Shown here in pieces: positions 1-7,174 of a stretch of DNA of 64,000 bases (its first letter is position 1; the number at the start of each line of letters is the position of its first letter). Below the pieces are notes generated by a model that worked only from the letters and a program-made list of their open reading frames with translations, was not told where the DNA came from and did no database searches. The position numbers and the translations under genes were made by a program. Source of the DNA: Sphingopyxis indica (lineage in GTDB: Bacteria > Pseudomonadota > Alphaproteobacteria > Sphingomonadales > Sphingomonadaceae); contig NZ_FZPA01000010.1 in assembly GCF_900188185.1 (NCBI RefSeq), forward strand, positions 1-64,000, in the 5' to 3' direction.

Positions 1-1
1 G

Positions 2-64
2 GCAACCGCATGGCTCTTCGTCGCCTCGATACAACTCTTCACTCGCCGCATCGCAAGGCTATGA
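2..64 (+). CDS. C-terminal tail of an upstream gene (partial, tentative)
   Basis: The second frame is open from the window edge to a TGA at 62-64. It encodes about 20 residues with a hydrophobic run (AWLFVASIQLF) followed by an arginine-rich end, as in the last membrane segment of an inner-membrane protein. The next gene starts only 4 nt later, so the two would be a tight pair. The piece is too short to identify and could be chance. Confidence 0.3.
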   Translation, partial: ATAWLFVASIQLFTRRIARL

Positions 65-68
65 AATT

Positions 69-353
69 ATGAACGATAATTTTGAATCAGACTCTGAGGT
101 CAATATCTTCGCGATCGACCTGATCGCGCTCGCCAGCTTCTGGCTGATCGCGCTGAAGACGCGCCGCTTCTGGCCCTATTGGATCACGGGCTGGCAGTTG
201 ATCGCGATTTTCGGCCATCTGCAGAAGTTGATGTTCGTCGAGATATTGGCGCGGCCCTATGCGCTGCTCTCCATGTATATTTCCTATCCGATCCTGTTTG
301 TCATTTTATACGCATCGGGATCGAGCGGTCGAAGGAGTGACGCCAGGGCGTGA
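69..353 (+). CDS. Small hypothetical membrane protein
   Basis: A 94-residue protein with an acidic N-terminus (MNDNFESDSE) and three hydrophobic segments at about residues 14-29, 38-52 and 64-81, so probably a small inner-membrane protein. It has no motif I recognise and no function is assigned. It lies just upstream of a winged-helix regulator whose upstream GTG/ATG codons overlap its stop, suggesting co-transcription. Low-complexity composition is absent and codon use is GC-rich in third positions, which supports it being a real gene. Confidence 0.6.
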   Translation: MNDNFESDSEVNIFAIDLIALASFWLIALKTRRFWPYWITGWQLIAIFGHLQKLMFVEILARPYALLSMYISYPILFVILYASGSSGRRSDARA

Positions 354-379
354 TGCGGGTCGCGCGCGAGGGTCACCAA

Positions 380-853
380 ATGCAGCAGTTCACGAATCAA
401 GATATTGCCGACATCAAGTCGCGGATCGACCAGATACAGAATATGCTGGGCGGACGCGGCGAAGAGGCGGTGCCGGGCGCCGACGAGCGGCCGGTGACGC
501 TGGTCGACCAGATCACCTTCGGCATCCAGATGCGACGCATGCGCCGAAGCCATTTCGGCACGGCGCAGCTGTCGGGGCCGAGCTGGGACATGATGCTCGA
601 CCTGATGCTTGCGCGAATCCACGGCCGCCAGTTGAGCGCCAGCGACCTTGCGACCGGCGCCGGGGTTCCGCTGTCGTCGGGGCTGCGCATGATCGCGGCG
701 CTCGAGCAACAGGGGTTGCTCGTGCGGATGATCGACGAAAAGGATCGCCGGCGTTCGCTCGTCCACCTGACCGACGCGGGGACGGAGCAGATGGAAAGCT
801 ATTTCGAAAAGGTCGGTCGCGCGTGGGACGACCGGCGCCGCCGCGCTGCGTGA
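380..853 (+). CDS. MarR-like winged-helix transcriptional regulator
   Basis: A 157-residue protein. The middle looks like a winged helix: a recognition-helix region around GAGVPLSSGLRMIAALEQQG, then a wing with the MarR-type DEKDRRRSLVHLTDAG signature, then a C-terminal helix. The N-terminus is probably a short coiled coil (IADIKSRIDQIQNML). I chose the ATG at 380 because GAGGG sits 7 nt upstream; GTG 350 and ATG 353 overlap the preceding stop and have poorer ribosome sites. Target and ligand are unknown. Being next to fliA does not prove a flagellar role, since it ends convergent with that gene. Confidence 0.75.
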   Translation: MQQFTNQDIADIKSRIDQIQNMLGGRGEEAVPGADERPVTLVDQITFGIQMRRMRRSHFGTAQLSGPSWDMMLDLMLARIHGRQLSASDLATGAGVPLSSGLRMIAALEQQGLLVRMIDEKDRRRSLVHLTDAGTEQMESYFEKVGRAWDDRRRRAA

Positions 854-907
854 CCTTTGCCGCCGGGGCGCCCGGGGCGCGGGTGTCCCGGTTCCGGCCG
901 CCGCCTG

Positions 908-1660
908 CTATTCGGTCATGCCGCGCATCATCGCCTCGATCCGCGCCATCGCATCGCGCTTGATCTGGCACACCCGTGCCGCGCTGACGTCGAGCGTCAG
1001 CCCGATCTCCTGCAGGTTGAGTTCCTCGAAGAAATAAAGCTGGAGGACGAGCTGCTCGCGTTCGGGGAGCCGCGACACACAGGCTTCGAGCGCTTTCAGC
1101 ATGTCGGCCTGCTCGCACGCCGCGTCGGCGCTGCCCGCGTCGTCGGCGACGAGGAAGGTGCCGGCGTCGAGCATCTCGTCGAGCGAGGTCGAGCGGCCGT
1201 GCGTCGCGCTCTTTTCGAGCGCATGATATTCCTCGGCGCTCATCTCGAACGCCGCCGCCATCTCGGCGCTCGTCGGCGCGCGCATCAGATGCTGTTCGAG
1301 CGCGGCGCGCACCGACTGGATGCGCTTGCCCGCGATCATCGCCGAGCGCCCGACATCGGCTTCGCGCCGCAACTGGTCGATCATCGCGCCGCGGATGCGC
1401 GTCGAGGCATAGGTGGCGAAGGCATAGCCGCGCTCCTCATAGTGGCGGCTCGCCTCGATCAGCGCGATCAGCCCGGTCTGGATCAGATCGTCGAGCTCGC
1501 TCGTGCGCGACACGCGCGAAAACACCTGCCACGCGATCTTGCGCACCAGCGGCGCATATTCGTCGACCAGCGCCTCGACGCTCTCGCCATAGAAATGGCG
1601 CGGCGCGGGGTGCGGCGCGGAAAGGCCCGCGCCGAATTGTTCGGCCCGCTCAGCTCTCAT
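908..1660 (-). CDS. fliA: Flagellar sigma factor FliA (sigma-28)
   Basis: Directs RNA polymerase to late flagellar promoters and is held inactive by FlgM until the hook-basal body is complete. Sigma region 2 runs from about residue 32 (YAPLVRKIAWQVF ... DDLIQTGLIALIEA ... FATYASTRIRGAMIDQLRR) and region 4 is near the C-terminus (LPEREQLVLQLYF ... LQEIGLTLDVSAARVCQIK). The ATG at 1660 is favoured because AAGG lies 9 nt upstream; an in-frame ATG at 1669 touches that motif. The start overlaps the end of flhA, so the two are translationally coupled. The operon has a sigma-54 promoter ahead of the lytic transglycosylase gene, which makes fliA a middle-class gene. Four matching promoters occur in this window. 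Confidence 0.96.
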   Translation of the reverse strand: MRAERAEQFGAGLSAPHPAPRHFYGESVEALVDEYAPLVRKIAWQVFSRVSRTSELDDLIQTGLIALIEASRHYEERGYAFATYASTRIRGAMIDQLRREADVGRSAMIAGKRIQSVRAALEQHLMRAPTSAEMAAAFEMSAEEYHALEKSATHGRSTSLDEMLDAGTFLVADDAGSADAACEQADMLKALEACVSRLPEREQLVLQLYFFEELNLQEIGLTLDVSAARVCQIKRDAMARIEAMMRGMTE

Positions 1661-3776
1661 GCGGTTCATCCTTCATCTGGTCGGCGGCAGCGGCGGTCAG
1701 GCGCGCGGGTTCGGCGCCGATCGTCGCGACGATTTCGGTCGCCTTGGTCGGCGGGATCTCGAGGTAGGAAATCACCGCGACGTCGGGGAAGGTCGCGCGC
1801 ACCAGCCGCGACAGCGGCGAGCGGCACAGCGGCGAGGCGACGAGCGCGAAGCTGCGCGTCTGGAGCAGCAGCGGCTCGACCGCCTCGCCGATCTGTTCGA
1901 CGATCTTCATCGCCATGCCATGCTCGAACGGCCATTCGGCACCGGGATTGGCGCGCACCGCCTGGTTGAGCAGCATCTCGATCTCGGGGCTGAAGGTGAC
2001 AACGGGCAGCGGCATCCGGCTCGGCACGATCGTCTGAACGATCAGCGCCCCGATGCGCTGGCGCACCGCCTCGACGAGCTCGATGTCGCCGAGCTGCTGG
2101 CCGGTGAGCGCGACCATCGCCTCGGCGATCTTGCGGAAATCGCGCAGCGGCACGCGTTCTTCGAGCAGCGCCTTGCACAGCGCGGCGACGCGCGGCAGCG
2201 CATAACCCTGCGGGCTGAGGTTCGCCGCAAGCTGCGGATAATGCTGCTTCAGATGGTCGATCAGCGCCTGCGCGTCGTCGAGCCCGAACAGCTCGGAGGC
2301 AGAGGCGATGATGCTGTTGTTGAGGTGCGTCGCAACCACCGTGGCGGGATCGACGACGGTATAGCCCGCCGCGATCGCGTCATTCTGCGAAGCCTTCGGA
2401 ATCCACAGCGCGTCGAGCCCGAAGGTCGGATCCTTGCACGGGCGGCCGGTCACCTTGGTCACCAGATCGCCCGAATCGAGCGCGAGCATCTCGTTCGGAT
2501 AGACCTCGTCCTCGCCGACGATCACGCCGGCGACCGAGATGCGATAGGCGTTGCCGGGCAGCGAGAGGTCGTCGGCGACCTTCACCGCCGGGATGACGAA
2601 GCCCAGTTCCTTCGACAATTGCTTGCGAATGCCGGTGATGCGGCCCATCAGCGGCGCGCCCTTGCGCTCGTCGACCATCGACACCAGTGCATAGCCGACC
2701 TCGAGCTGGCACGCGCTCGCCTCGCTGACGTCGGCCCAGGCGATATGGTGCGGGTCGGCGGCGGGCTCGGCGGCTTCGGGCGCGGCCGCCGCATTGTCGG
2801 CGGCGCGCTTCATCTGCCAGCCCATCGCAAAGGCGAGCGCGGAGGCGGGCAGGATCAGCATCTGCGGCATCGCCGGGACGAGCCCGAGGACGAACAATAT
2901 GCCGCCCACCGCCATCCACACATGCGGCGAGGAGAACTGGCTGCCGATCTGGCCCGACAGGTCGAAGGGCGAGGCGACGCGGGTGACGATCGCGGCGGCG
3001 GCGATCGACAGCAGCAGCGCGGGGATCTGCGCGACGAGCGCGTCGCCGATCGCCAGCGTCACATAGGTGCCGCCGGCTTCGGAAAAGCTGAGGCCATGGT
3101 TCGCCATGCCGAGGATCAGGCCGCCGACGATATTGACGAACAGGATGAGCAGGCCCGCGACCGCGTCGCCCTTCACGAATTTCGAGGCGCCGTCCATCGA
3201 GCCGTAGAAATCGGCTTCGGTTGCGACCTCCTGACGGCGCGCCTTCGCTTCCTCGGGCGAGAGCAGCCCGGCGCCCAAGTCGGCGTCGATCGCCATCTGC
3301 TTGCCGGGCAGCGCGTCGAGGGTGAAGCGCGCCGACACTTCGGAGACGCGCCCCGCGCCCTTGGTGATCACGACGAGGTTTATGATCAGCAGCACGCCGA
3401 ACACGAACAGGCCGACGATATAGTCGCCGCCGATCAGCACCTGGCCAAAGGCTTCGATGACATGGCCCGCCGCGTGCGTGCCCTCGTGCCCATGGACGAG
3501 AACGACGCGCGTCGAGGCGACGTTGAGCGCGAGGCGGAGCAGGGTCGCGAGCAGCAGCACCGTCGGAAAGGCCGAGAAGTCGAGCGGCTTCGATGCGGAC
3601 AGCGCGACCATCAGGATCGCAAGGCTGATCATGATATTCGCGATGAAGCTGATGTCGAGGATCGTCGGCGAAACCGGGATCACCATCAGCGCGACAAGGA
3701 CGAGCATTCCTGCGGGGAGCGCGGCGGTCGCGGCGACGCGGCCGGCCTTTGCGGGGTCGAAGGCGGCGGCGCTCAT
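1650..3776 (-). CDS. flhA: Flagellar export gate protein FlhA
   Basis: A 708-residue inner-membrane component of the flagellar type III export gate. About eight hydrophobic segments occupy the first 320 residues and a large cytoplasmic domain follows, which in this family docks chaperone-substrate complexes. The FHIPEP family signature is visible at about residues 150-167 (RFTLDALPGKQMAIDADL). Length matches the family (about 690-710). The start overlaps the stop of the upstream transglycosylase gene by ATGA and its 3' end overlaps fliA, giving a compact three-gene operon. The linked export genes fliOPQR and flhB lie about 17 kb away. Confidence 0.98.
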   Translation of the reverse strand: MSAAAFDPAKAGRVAATAALPAGMLVLVALMVIPVSPTILDISFIANIMISLAILMVALSASKPLDFSAFPTVLLLATLLRLALNVASTRVVLVHGHEGTHAAGHVIEAFGQVLIGGDYIVGLFVFGVLLIINLVVITKGAGRVSEVSARFTLDALPGKQMAIDADLGAGLLSPEEAKARRQEVATEADFYGSMDGASKFVKGDAVAGLLILFVNIVGGLILGMANHGLSFSEAGGTYVTLAIGDALVAQIPALLLSIAAAAIVTRVASPFDLSGQIGSQFSSPHVWMAVGGILFVLGLVPAMPQMLILPASALAFAMGWQMKRAADNAAAAPEAAEPAADPHHIAWADVSEASACQLEVGYALVSMVDERKGAPLMGRITGIRKQLSKELGFVIPAVKVADDLSLPGNAYRISVAGVIVGEDEVYPNEMLALDSGDLVTKVTGRPCKDPTFGLDALWIPKASQNDAIAAGYTVVDPATVVATHLNNSIIASASELFGLDDAQALIDHLKQHYPQLAANLSPQGYALPRVAALCKALLEERVPLRDFRKIAEAMVALTGQQLGDIELVEAVRQRIGALIVQTIVPSRMPLPVVTFSPEIEMLLNQAVRANPGAEWPFEHGMAMKIVEQIGEAVEPLLLQTRSFALVASPLCRSPLSRLVRATFPDVAVISYLEIPPTKATEIVATIGAEPARLTAAAADQMKDEPHES

Positions 3777-4591
3777 GCGTCGCCTCCCATCGCGGCGAGG
3801 CGGCGATAGGCGCTCGCGGCGAAGTCCGTCGACAGCGTCTTGGGCATGGGTTGAATGTCCATCATCTGAAGCGGCGGGCGGCTGCCGCCGGCGGCGCTCG
3901 CGATGCTGCCCGACTGGACGTGCCAGCGGGTTGCGCGAGCCGGGGTGAAATCCTGGGGACCGCCGCCCTCCGCGAGCTTGGCGGCGAAGAGCGCGCGAAT
4001 CTCCGACAGGCTGCGCATACTGCCGTCGCCGGCATAGAAGATCGGGCGATTGGCCGCCGCCGCTTCGGGCAGCATCGTTGCGCCCGGCTGGTCGGGATTC
4101 GCCTCGAGCCCGGAGAGAAAGCGCGTCGCGCCGGCGGCGCCGAGGAAATGGGCGAGATAGAGGTCGACCGATTCCATCGGCCGGCCGAAGCGGCTTTCAA
4201 GCTCGGCGCGATTGTCGGCGGTGAGCGCGGCGGCCATCGCCGACGATGCGGCGGGATCGTCGCGCAGCGCGAGGATGCGCTCGCGCAGCGCCGGGTCGGC
4301 GACCGACAGCCGTCCGCTGGCGTCGCGGCCGATCGCGTCGGCGGCCCAGCCGAGCCCGTGGCTCGCGCCGTGGCGGTCGAGTGTCGCGAGCCAGGTCTGC
4401 CGGGTGAATTGATAGAGGCCGCGCGCCGAAGAGGTCGGCGCCTGCGCGGTCGGGTTGAAGCGGCTCTCGACGCGCGCGACGTCGACCAGATAGTCGAAAT
4501 CAATCCCCGTGCGCGCCGACGCCGACTGCACCGCATCCCTTACGGGAACGGCGAGGCCGGCCTGGGTCAGTCGAGGGTCGATCGGTGTCAT
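3773..4591 (-). CDS. Lytic transglycosylase (SLT family), flagellum-linked
   Basis: A 272-residue SLT-type transglycosylase that should cleave the peptidoglycan backbone. The catalytic Glu lies in VARVESRFNPTAQ, followed by the SLT motif SSARGLYQFTRQTWL, all in the first 80 residues; no obvious signal peptide is visible. It heads the operon with flhA and fliA. The flgJ here has only the rod-binding half, so this enzyme is a good candidate to open the cell wall for the rod (inference). The ATG at 4591 is chosen because an upstream in-frame TTG at 4627 lies inside the sigma-54 promoter and could not be in the transcript. The C-terminal half has no motif I recognise. Confidence 0.88.
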   Translation of the reverse strand: MTPIDPRLTQAGLAVPVRDAVQSASARTGIDFDYLVDVARVESRFNPTAQAPTSSARGLYQFTRQTWLATLDRHGASHGLGWAADAIGRDASGRLSVADPALRERILALRDDPAASSAMAAALTADNRAELESRFGRPMESVDLYLAHFLGAAGATRFLSGLEANPDQPGATMLPEAAAANRPIFYAGDGSMRSLSEIRALFAAKLAEGGGPQDFTPARATRWHVQSGSIASAAGGSRPPLQMMDIQPMPKTLSTDFAASAYRRLAAMGGDA

Positions 4592-4623
4592 CTGGGGTTC
4601 CGCGTCCTTTCGCGAAACCACCA

Positions 4624-4638
4624 GCAATCATCGTGCCA
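4624..4638 (-). promoter_or_regulatory. Sigma-54 promoter for transglycosylase-flhA-fliA
   Basis: Read on the minus strand the sequence is TGGCACGATGATTGC, with GG and GC separated by exactly 10 nt, matching the -24/-12 consensus TGGCAC-N5-TTGC. Transcription would start around 4612, about 20 nt before the ATG at 4591. The site rules out the TTG at 4627 as a start. A candidate enhancer lies about 95 bp upstream, inside the flgN-like gene. Confidence 0.85.
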
Positions 4639-4670
4639 TTTTCAGAAAAATGGCATTCTCTATATAATTA

Positions 4671-4976
4671 TCAGTAGCTTAGGGCCGCACCGCGCGGTGC
4701 GGTGCCGCGCAAGGCGTGGTTTCTGTCAATCCTCTGACGTGTCCAGTCTTTCAGGATGTTGACCCGGATCGCGGCGGCTTCGAGCTGCTTGAGCGTCTGC
4801 GTGACGAGCAGGCGCGCGCGCATTTCGCTGCCCGCGGGGATGTCGGCGCTCTGGAACAGTATCACCGCGGTCGCGAGCGCTTCGGATGCCGCGACGATCG
4901 CGCCCGGGTCCTGTCCGTCGAGCGCGTCGACGAGCGCGTCGAGCCGCGTCTGCATTGCGTCCATCTCGGCGATCAT
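4671..4976 (-). CDS. FlgN/FliT-like flagellar export chaperone (tentative)
   Basis: A 101-residue, mostly helical protein with long runs of A, L, E, R and Q and no membrane segment. Its place directly after flgM, overlapping it by ATGA, is where flgN normally sits; FlgN is the export chaperone for the hook-filament junction proteins FlgK and FlgL, both encoded here. Sequence identity to FlgN cannot be judged by eye, so the name rests on position, size and helical character. It would be transcribed with flgM from the sigma-28 promoter. A candidate enhancer for the divergent operon sits inside this coding region at 4723-4740. Confidence 0.55.
   Translation of the reverse strand: MIAEMDAMQTRLDALVDALDGQDPGAIVAASEALATAVILFQSADIPAGSEMRARLLVTQTLKQLEAAAIRVNILKDWTRQRIDRNHALRGTAPRGAALSY
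4723..4740. promoter_or_regulatory. Candidate enhancer A for the flagellar sigma-54 activator
   Basis: The 18-nt sequence CTGTCAATCCTCTGACGT matches the site at 6245-6262 in 14 of 18 positions. It is an imperfect inverted repeat (GTCA ... TGAC). Its centre is about 95 bp upstream of the GG element of the sigma-54 promoter at 4624-4638, a usual enhancer distance. It lies within the flgN-like coding sequence. Role inferred. Confidence 0.5.
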
Positions 4977-5278
4977 GCGCCGGGGGTCCCGCGATAGAAA
5001 GCCAGCATCGCGCCGGCGGTCGCGCCGACGTCGACGCTATAGCTGCCGCCGACGATCGCGCTGCGCAGGCTGGCGACGCGCGCCATGTCGACCGGCGCGG
5101 GCTGGTCGGCGAGCGCCTGGGTCAATCCGACCAGGCGCGCGGCGGGCACGGGCTCGGCAGCGGCCGGCACGGGTGCCGCACCGCTCGTGGCGGCGGCCGA
5201 TCCGGCGCCGATCTTGCGCAGTGCGATCGGGCGCAGCACGCCCCCCACCTGCGGTCCGATCTTGCTGTCTCCAGACAT
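4973..5278 (-). CDS. flgM: Anti-sigma-28 factor FlgM
   Basis: A 101-residue protein that binds and inhibits FliA until it is exported through the finished hook-basal body. The FlgM-type C-terminal region is visible: VDMARVASLRSAIVGGSYSVDVGATAGAMLAF, with the usual spacing between the RVA-LR helix and the GxYxVD segment. The N-terminal half is A/P-rich and probably disordered, as is known for FlgM. GGAGG lies 6 nt ahead of the ATG. Expression comes from a sigma-28 promoter at 5334-5360, so FliA would drive its own inhibitor. The gene overlaps the flgN-like gene by ATGA. Confidence 0.93.
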   Translation of the reverse strand: MSGDSKIGPQVGGVLRPIALRKIGAGSAAATSGAAPVPAAAEPVPAARLVGLTQALADQPAPVDMARVASLRSAIVGGSYSVDVGATAGAMLAFYRGTPGA

Positions 5279-5300
5279 CGCGCGCCTCCAAAAAGCGGGC

Positions 5301-5316
5301 CGTCGGAAAATCGACG
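5301..5316. repeat. 16-nt repeat copy 1, in the flgM leader
   Basis: CGTCGGAAAATCGACG is itself an inverted repeat (CGTCG/CGACG) and recurs exactly at 5395-5410. This copy lies between the sigma-28 promoter and the flgM start, so it would be in the mRNA leader and could fold as a small hairpin. Function unknown. Confidence 0.6.
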
Positions 5317-5333
5317 GCGCCTTCGAATGAGGT

Positions 5334-5360
5334 TTAACGGCGCGGGTGCCGGTCGATTAA
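5334..5360 (-). promoter_or_regulatory. Sigma-28 promoter for flgM-flgN
   Basis: On the minus strand the site reads TTAA, 15 nt, GCCGTTAA. This is one mismatch from the known -10 GCCGATAA and close to the -35 TAAA/TCAA. The same arrangement precedes motA, fliD and fliC. The -10 lies 56 nt from the flgM ATG. Confidence 0.88.
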
Positions 5361-5394
5361 GCGATGTTGGGAAAAAATTAAAAAGCCGAAAAGG

Positions 5395-5410
5395 CGTCGG
5401 AAAATCGACG
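5395..5410. repeat. 16-nt repeat copy 2, upstream of the flgM promoter
   Basis: Second exact copy of CGTCGGAAAATCGACG, 94 nt from copy 1 and about 35 nt upstream of the flgM -35 element. The two copies bracket the promoter, as paired operators would. No regulator can be named. Confidence 0.6.
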
Positions 5411-5518
5411 ATGGCAGCCGAAGGAGAATCCTTCGCCAAAAATGGCGGAAGTGGGGTTCACAACGCGCTTTGTCGCGTCAGCCGCCGGGCGCTTATCCCC
5501 CTTTCGTATCCGCTATCC

Positions 5519-5595
5519 CGTCATTGCGAGCGAAGCGAAGCAATCCAGAGCGGTTTACGCACACTCTGGATTGCTTCGCTTCGCTCGCAATGACG
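5519..5595. repeat. Hairpin repeat, family 1 (CGTCATTGCGAGC), copy 1
   Basis: A perfect 32-bp inverted repeat (arms 5519-5550 and 5564-5595) with a 13-nt loop, beginning CGTCATTGCGAGCGAAGCG. Related copies lie at 48035-48111 and 53145-53239. It sits in the 363-nt gap between the convergent-reading region downstream of flgA and the flgM promoter, where it may end the flgA transcript. Apart from this, the flgM promoter and the 16-nt repeats, I see nothing else in that gap. Confidence 0.9.
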
Positions 5596-5641
5596 AAATC
5601 GGGAATGCGGGCGCAACGGAGATAACCGCCTGCCCCGAACC

Positions 5642-6148
5642 TTACTCCGCGACGCTGGCGCGGCCGGGGCCGGTGACGACGGCGCTCAGCGAGTTGCGGT
5701 TGCCCTCGCCGCGCAGCGCGATCGTGTCGCCGACGCGGCCGTCTTCGGATGCGACGGCGCTGTAGGAGACCGCGAAGGTCGCGGTTTCGAACGAGACGCG
5801 AACCGCATCGCCGCGGCGGATCACCGGTGCGGCGGGCGGGGCATTGGTCGCCGCGACGAAACCGGGGGCCGCGCCCGCGCCGCCGGTCATCGGCACGCGC
5901 ACGCGCCAGCCGAGCGAGGCGCAGCGCACCGCGAGCGTCTGGCTGTCGATCGCGGTGATCGCCGCCTGTTCGGGGCAGCGCTGCAGCTTGATGCGCCGGT
6001 CGATCGGCGCCGCGGTGCGGCCCATCGCCCCCGCGACGGTCTGGGTCAGCGCGTCGATCGCATCCCAGTCCTGAATCGCCTGCTGCGCCCGTGCTCCGGG
6101 CACGGCGACGGCGAAGGCGGCAAGCGCGGCGAGACATATGCGGGGCAT
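5642..6148 (-). CDS. flgA: P-ring assembly chaperone FlgA
   Basis: A 168-residue periplasmic chaperone that helps FlgI form the P ring. It has a cleavable signal peptide (MPRICLAALAAFAVAVPGARA, about residues 1-21) and a C-terminal SAF-like domain including VIRRGDAVRVSFETATFAVS and GRVGDTIALR. The ATG at 6148 is preferred because AGGAG lies 7 nt upstream; an ATG at 6163 precedes that ribosome site. It is divergent from flgB, and each has its own sigma-54 promoter in the shared 278-nt gap. It appears monocistronic. Confidence 0.92.
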   Translation of the reverse strand: MPRICLAALAAFAVAVPGARAQQAIQDWDAIDALTQTVAGAMGRTAAPIDRRIKLQRCPEQAAITAIDSQTLAVRCASLGWRVRVPMTGGAGAAPGFVAATNAPPAAPVIRRGDAVRVSFETATFAVSYSAVASEDGRVGDTIALRGEGNRNSLSAVVTGPGRASVAE

Positions 6149-6187
6149 CGCCCATCTCCTCATCGGTCGAACGGTTGCGGGCAGGGG

Positions 6188-6204
6188 TGCAGGATGCGTG
6201 CCAA
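6188..6204 (-). promoter_or_regulatory. Sigma-54 promoter for flgA
   Basis: The minus strand reads TTGGCACGCATCCTGCA, with GG and GC separated by 10 nt. Transcription would start near 6177, about 29 nt upstream of the flgA ATG. The candidate enhancer at 6245-6262 is centred about 52 bp upstream of the GG element. Confidence 0.85.
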
Positions 6205-6244
6205 GCGGCGTCCGGCGCCGGTTTCGTCAATGTCCGCGCTGTCC

Positions 6245-6262
6245 ACGTCAATCTTTTGACGT
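6245..6262. promoter_or_regulatory. Candidate enhancer B, shared by flgA and flgB
   Basis: ACGTCAATCTTTTGACGT is a perfect 7-bp inverted repeat (ACGTCAA/TTGACGT) around TCTT. It lies between two divergent sigma-54 promoters, about 52 bp from the flgA GG and 84 bp from the flgB GG. Related sequences lie at 4723-4740 (14 of 18 identical) and 31207-31224 (13 of 18). Binding by the linked activator is inferred. Confidence 0.6.
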
Positions 6263-6334
6263 CGCGCCCTGCCGCTCGATCCGCCGCGCAGGAATGCCGG
6301 GCAGAACATGCTGCAAATCAAGGGAAATCGGCAT

Positions 6335-6351
6335 TTGGCACGCGCATTGCA
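6335..6351 (+). promoter_or_regulatory. Sigma-54 promoter for the flgBCDEFGHIJKL operon
   Basis: TTGGCACGCGCATTGCA matches TGGCACG-N4-TTGCA, with GG at 6337-6338 and GC at 6349-6350, exactly 10 nt apart. This is the best sigma-54 match in the window. The flgB ATG is 76 nt downstream with an AGGAGG ribosome site at 6412-6417. Confidence 0.9.
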
Positions 6352-6426
6352 TCAATCCTTGCGGATGATCGCGCGCCCGGTCCCGGCCCCCGCCGGACGG
6401 GCCGCATCGACAGGAGGAATGGACAG

Positions 6427-6765
6427 ATGGCTTCCGAAAAGCTCTTCGGCCTGCACGCGACGGCGCTCCAGCTGCGCAGCCAGCGCATGATGATGCTCGC
6501 CTCGAACATCGCCAATGCCGCCACGCCGAATTACAAGGCGCGCGACCTCGACTTTGCGAAAGCGCTCGACCTCGCGCAGCAGGGCACGTCGACCGACGGC
6601 GCGATCGAATATCGCGTGCCGGTGCAATCGTCGCTCGACGGCAATACCGTCGAAATGGCGACCGAGCAGACCGCCTTTGCCGAAAATGCGCTCGCCTATC
6701 GCTCCAGCCTTGCTTTTCTGCAGGGCCGCATCGGCACGCTGACGCGCGCGCTGAAGGGCGAATGA
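6427..6765 (+). CDS. flgB: Flagellar proximal rod protein FlgB
   Basis: A 112-residue rod subunit, first gene of the flgB-flgL operon. The conserved N-terminal rod/hook segment is MMMLASNIANAATPNYKARDLDFAKAL (about residues 22-48), containing the NxANxxTPxYKxRDxDF pattern of FlgB. The open frame extends further upstream, but the ATG at 6427 has AGGAGG 9 nt upstream, aligns with the family start and lies downstream of the sigma-54 promoter. Length is slightly below the usual 130 residues. The stop overlaps the flgC start by ATGA. Confidence 0.95.
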   Translation: MASEKLFGLHATALQLRSQRMMMLASNIANAATPNYKARDLDFAKALDLAQQGTSTDGAIEYRVPVQSSLDGNTVEMATEQTAFAENALAYRSSLAFLQGRIGTLTRALKGE

Positions 6766-7172
6766 CGATGGCCGCGGGTCTTTCGATCTTCGACATCAGC
6801 GGGCGCGCCATGTCGGCGCAGCTCGTCCGCCTGAACACCACCGCGTCGAACCTCGCCAATGCGGGGACCGTCGCGGGCAGCGAGGGCGAGGCCTATCGCT
6901 CGATGAAGCCGGTGTTCCGCACGGTGATGGACGGCGCGGGCCGTGCGACCGTCGCGGTCGACCAGGTGACGAGCAGCAAGATGGCGCCCACGAAGCGCTA
7001 CGACCCCGACAATCCGCTCGCCGATGCCGACGGGAACGTCTGGGAAGCCGCGGTCGACAGCGCCGCCGAGCTGGTCGAGATGGTCGAGACCGCGCGCCAA
7101 TATCAGAACAATGTCCAGGTCCTCGACACCGCAAAGGGCCTGATCAACGAAACCCTGCGGTTGGGACAATAG
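6762..7172 (+). CDS. flgC: Flagellar proximal rod protein FlgC
   Basis: A 136-residue rod subunit. The N-terminal helix (MSAQLVRLNTTASNLANAGT) and the C-terminal helix (AAELVEMVETARQYQNNVQVLDTAKGLINETLRLGQ) are those of the rod/hook/HAP superfamily, and together they form the D0 domain. KRYDPDNPLADADGNV is the typical FlgC segment (YxPxxPxADxxGYV). Length is normal for the family. The start overlaps flgB by 4 nt, and flgD follows after 2 nt. Confidence 0.95.
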   Translation: MTMAAGLSIFDISGRAMSAQLVRLNTTASNLANAGTVAGSEGEAYRSMKPVFRTVMDGAGRATVAVDQVTSSKMAPTKRYDPDNPLADADGNVWEAAVDSAAELVEMVETARQYQNNVQVLDTAKGLINETLRLGQ

Positions 7173-7174
7173 TC

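Noticed and set aside
854..907. GC-rich hairpin between the winged-helix gene and fliA as a terminator
   Set aside because: Only a short CCGGG/CCCGG stem with no T run; not enough to call.
4591..4627. TTG at 4627 as start of the lytic transglycosylase
   Set aside because: It lies within the sigma-54 promoter, upstream of the expected transcription start.
5442..5765. Plus-strand frame across the flgM-flgA gap
   Set aside because: It runs through both arms of the hairpin repeat and into antisense flgA.
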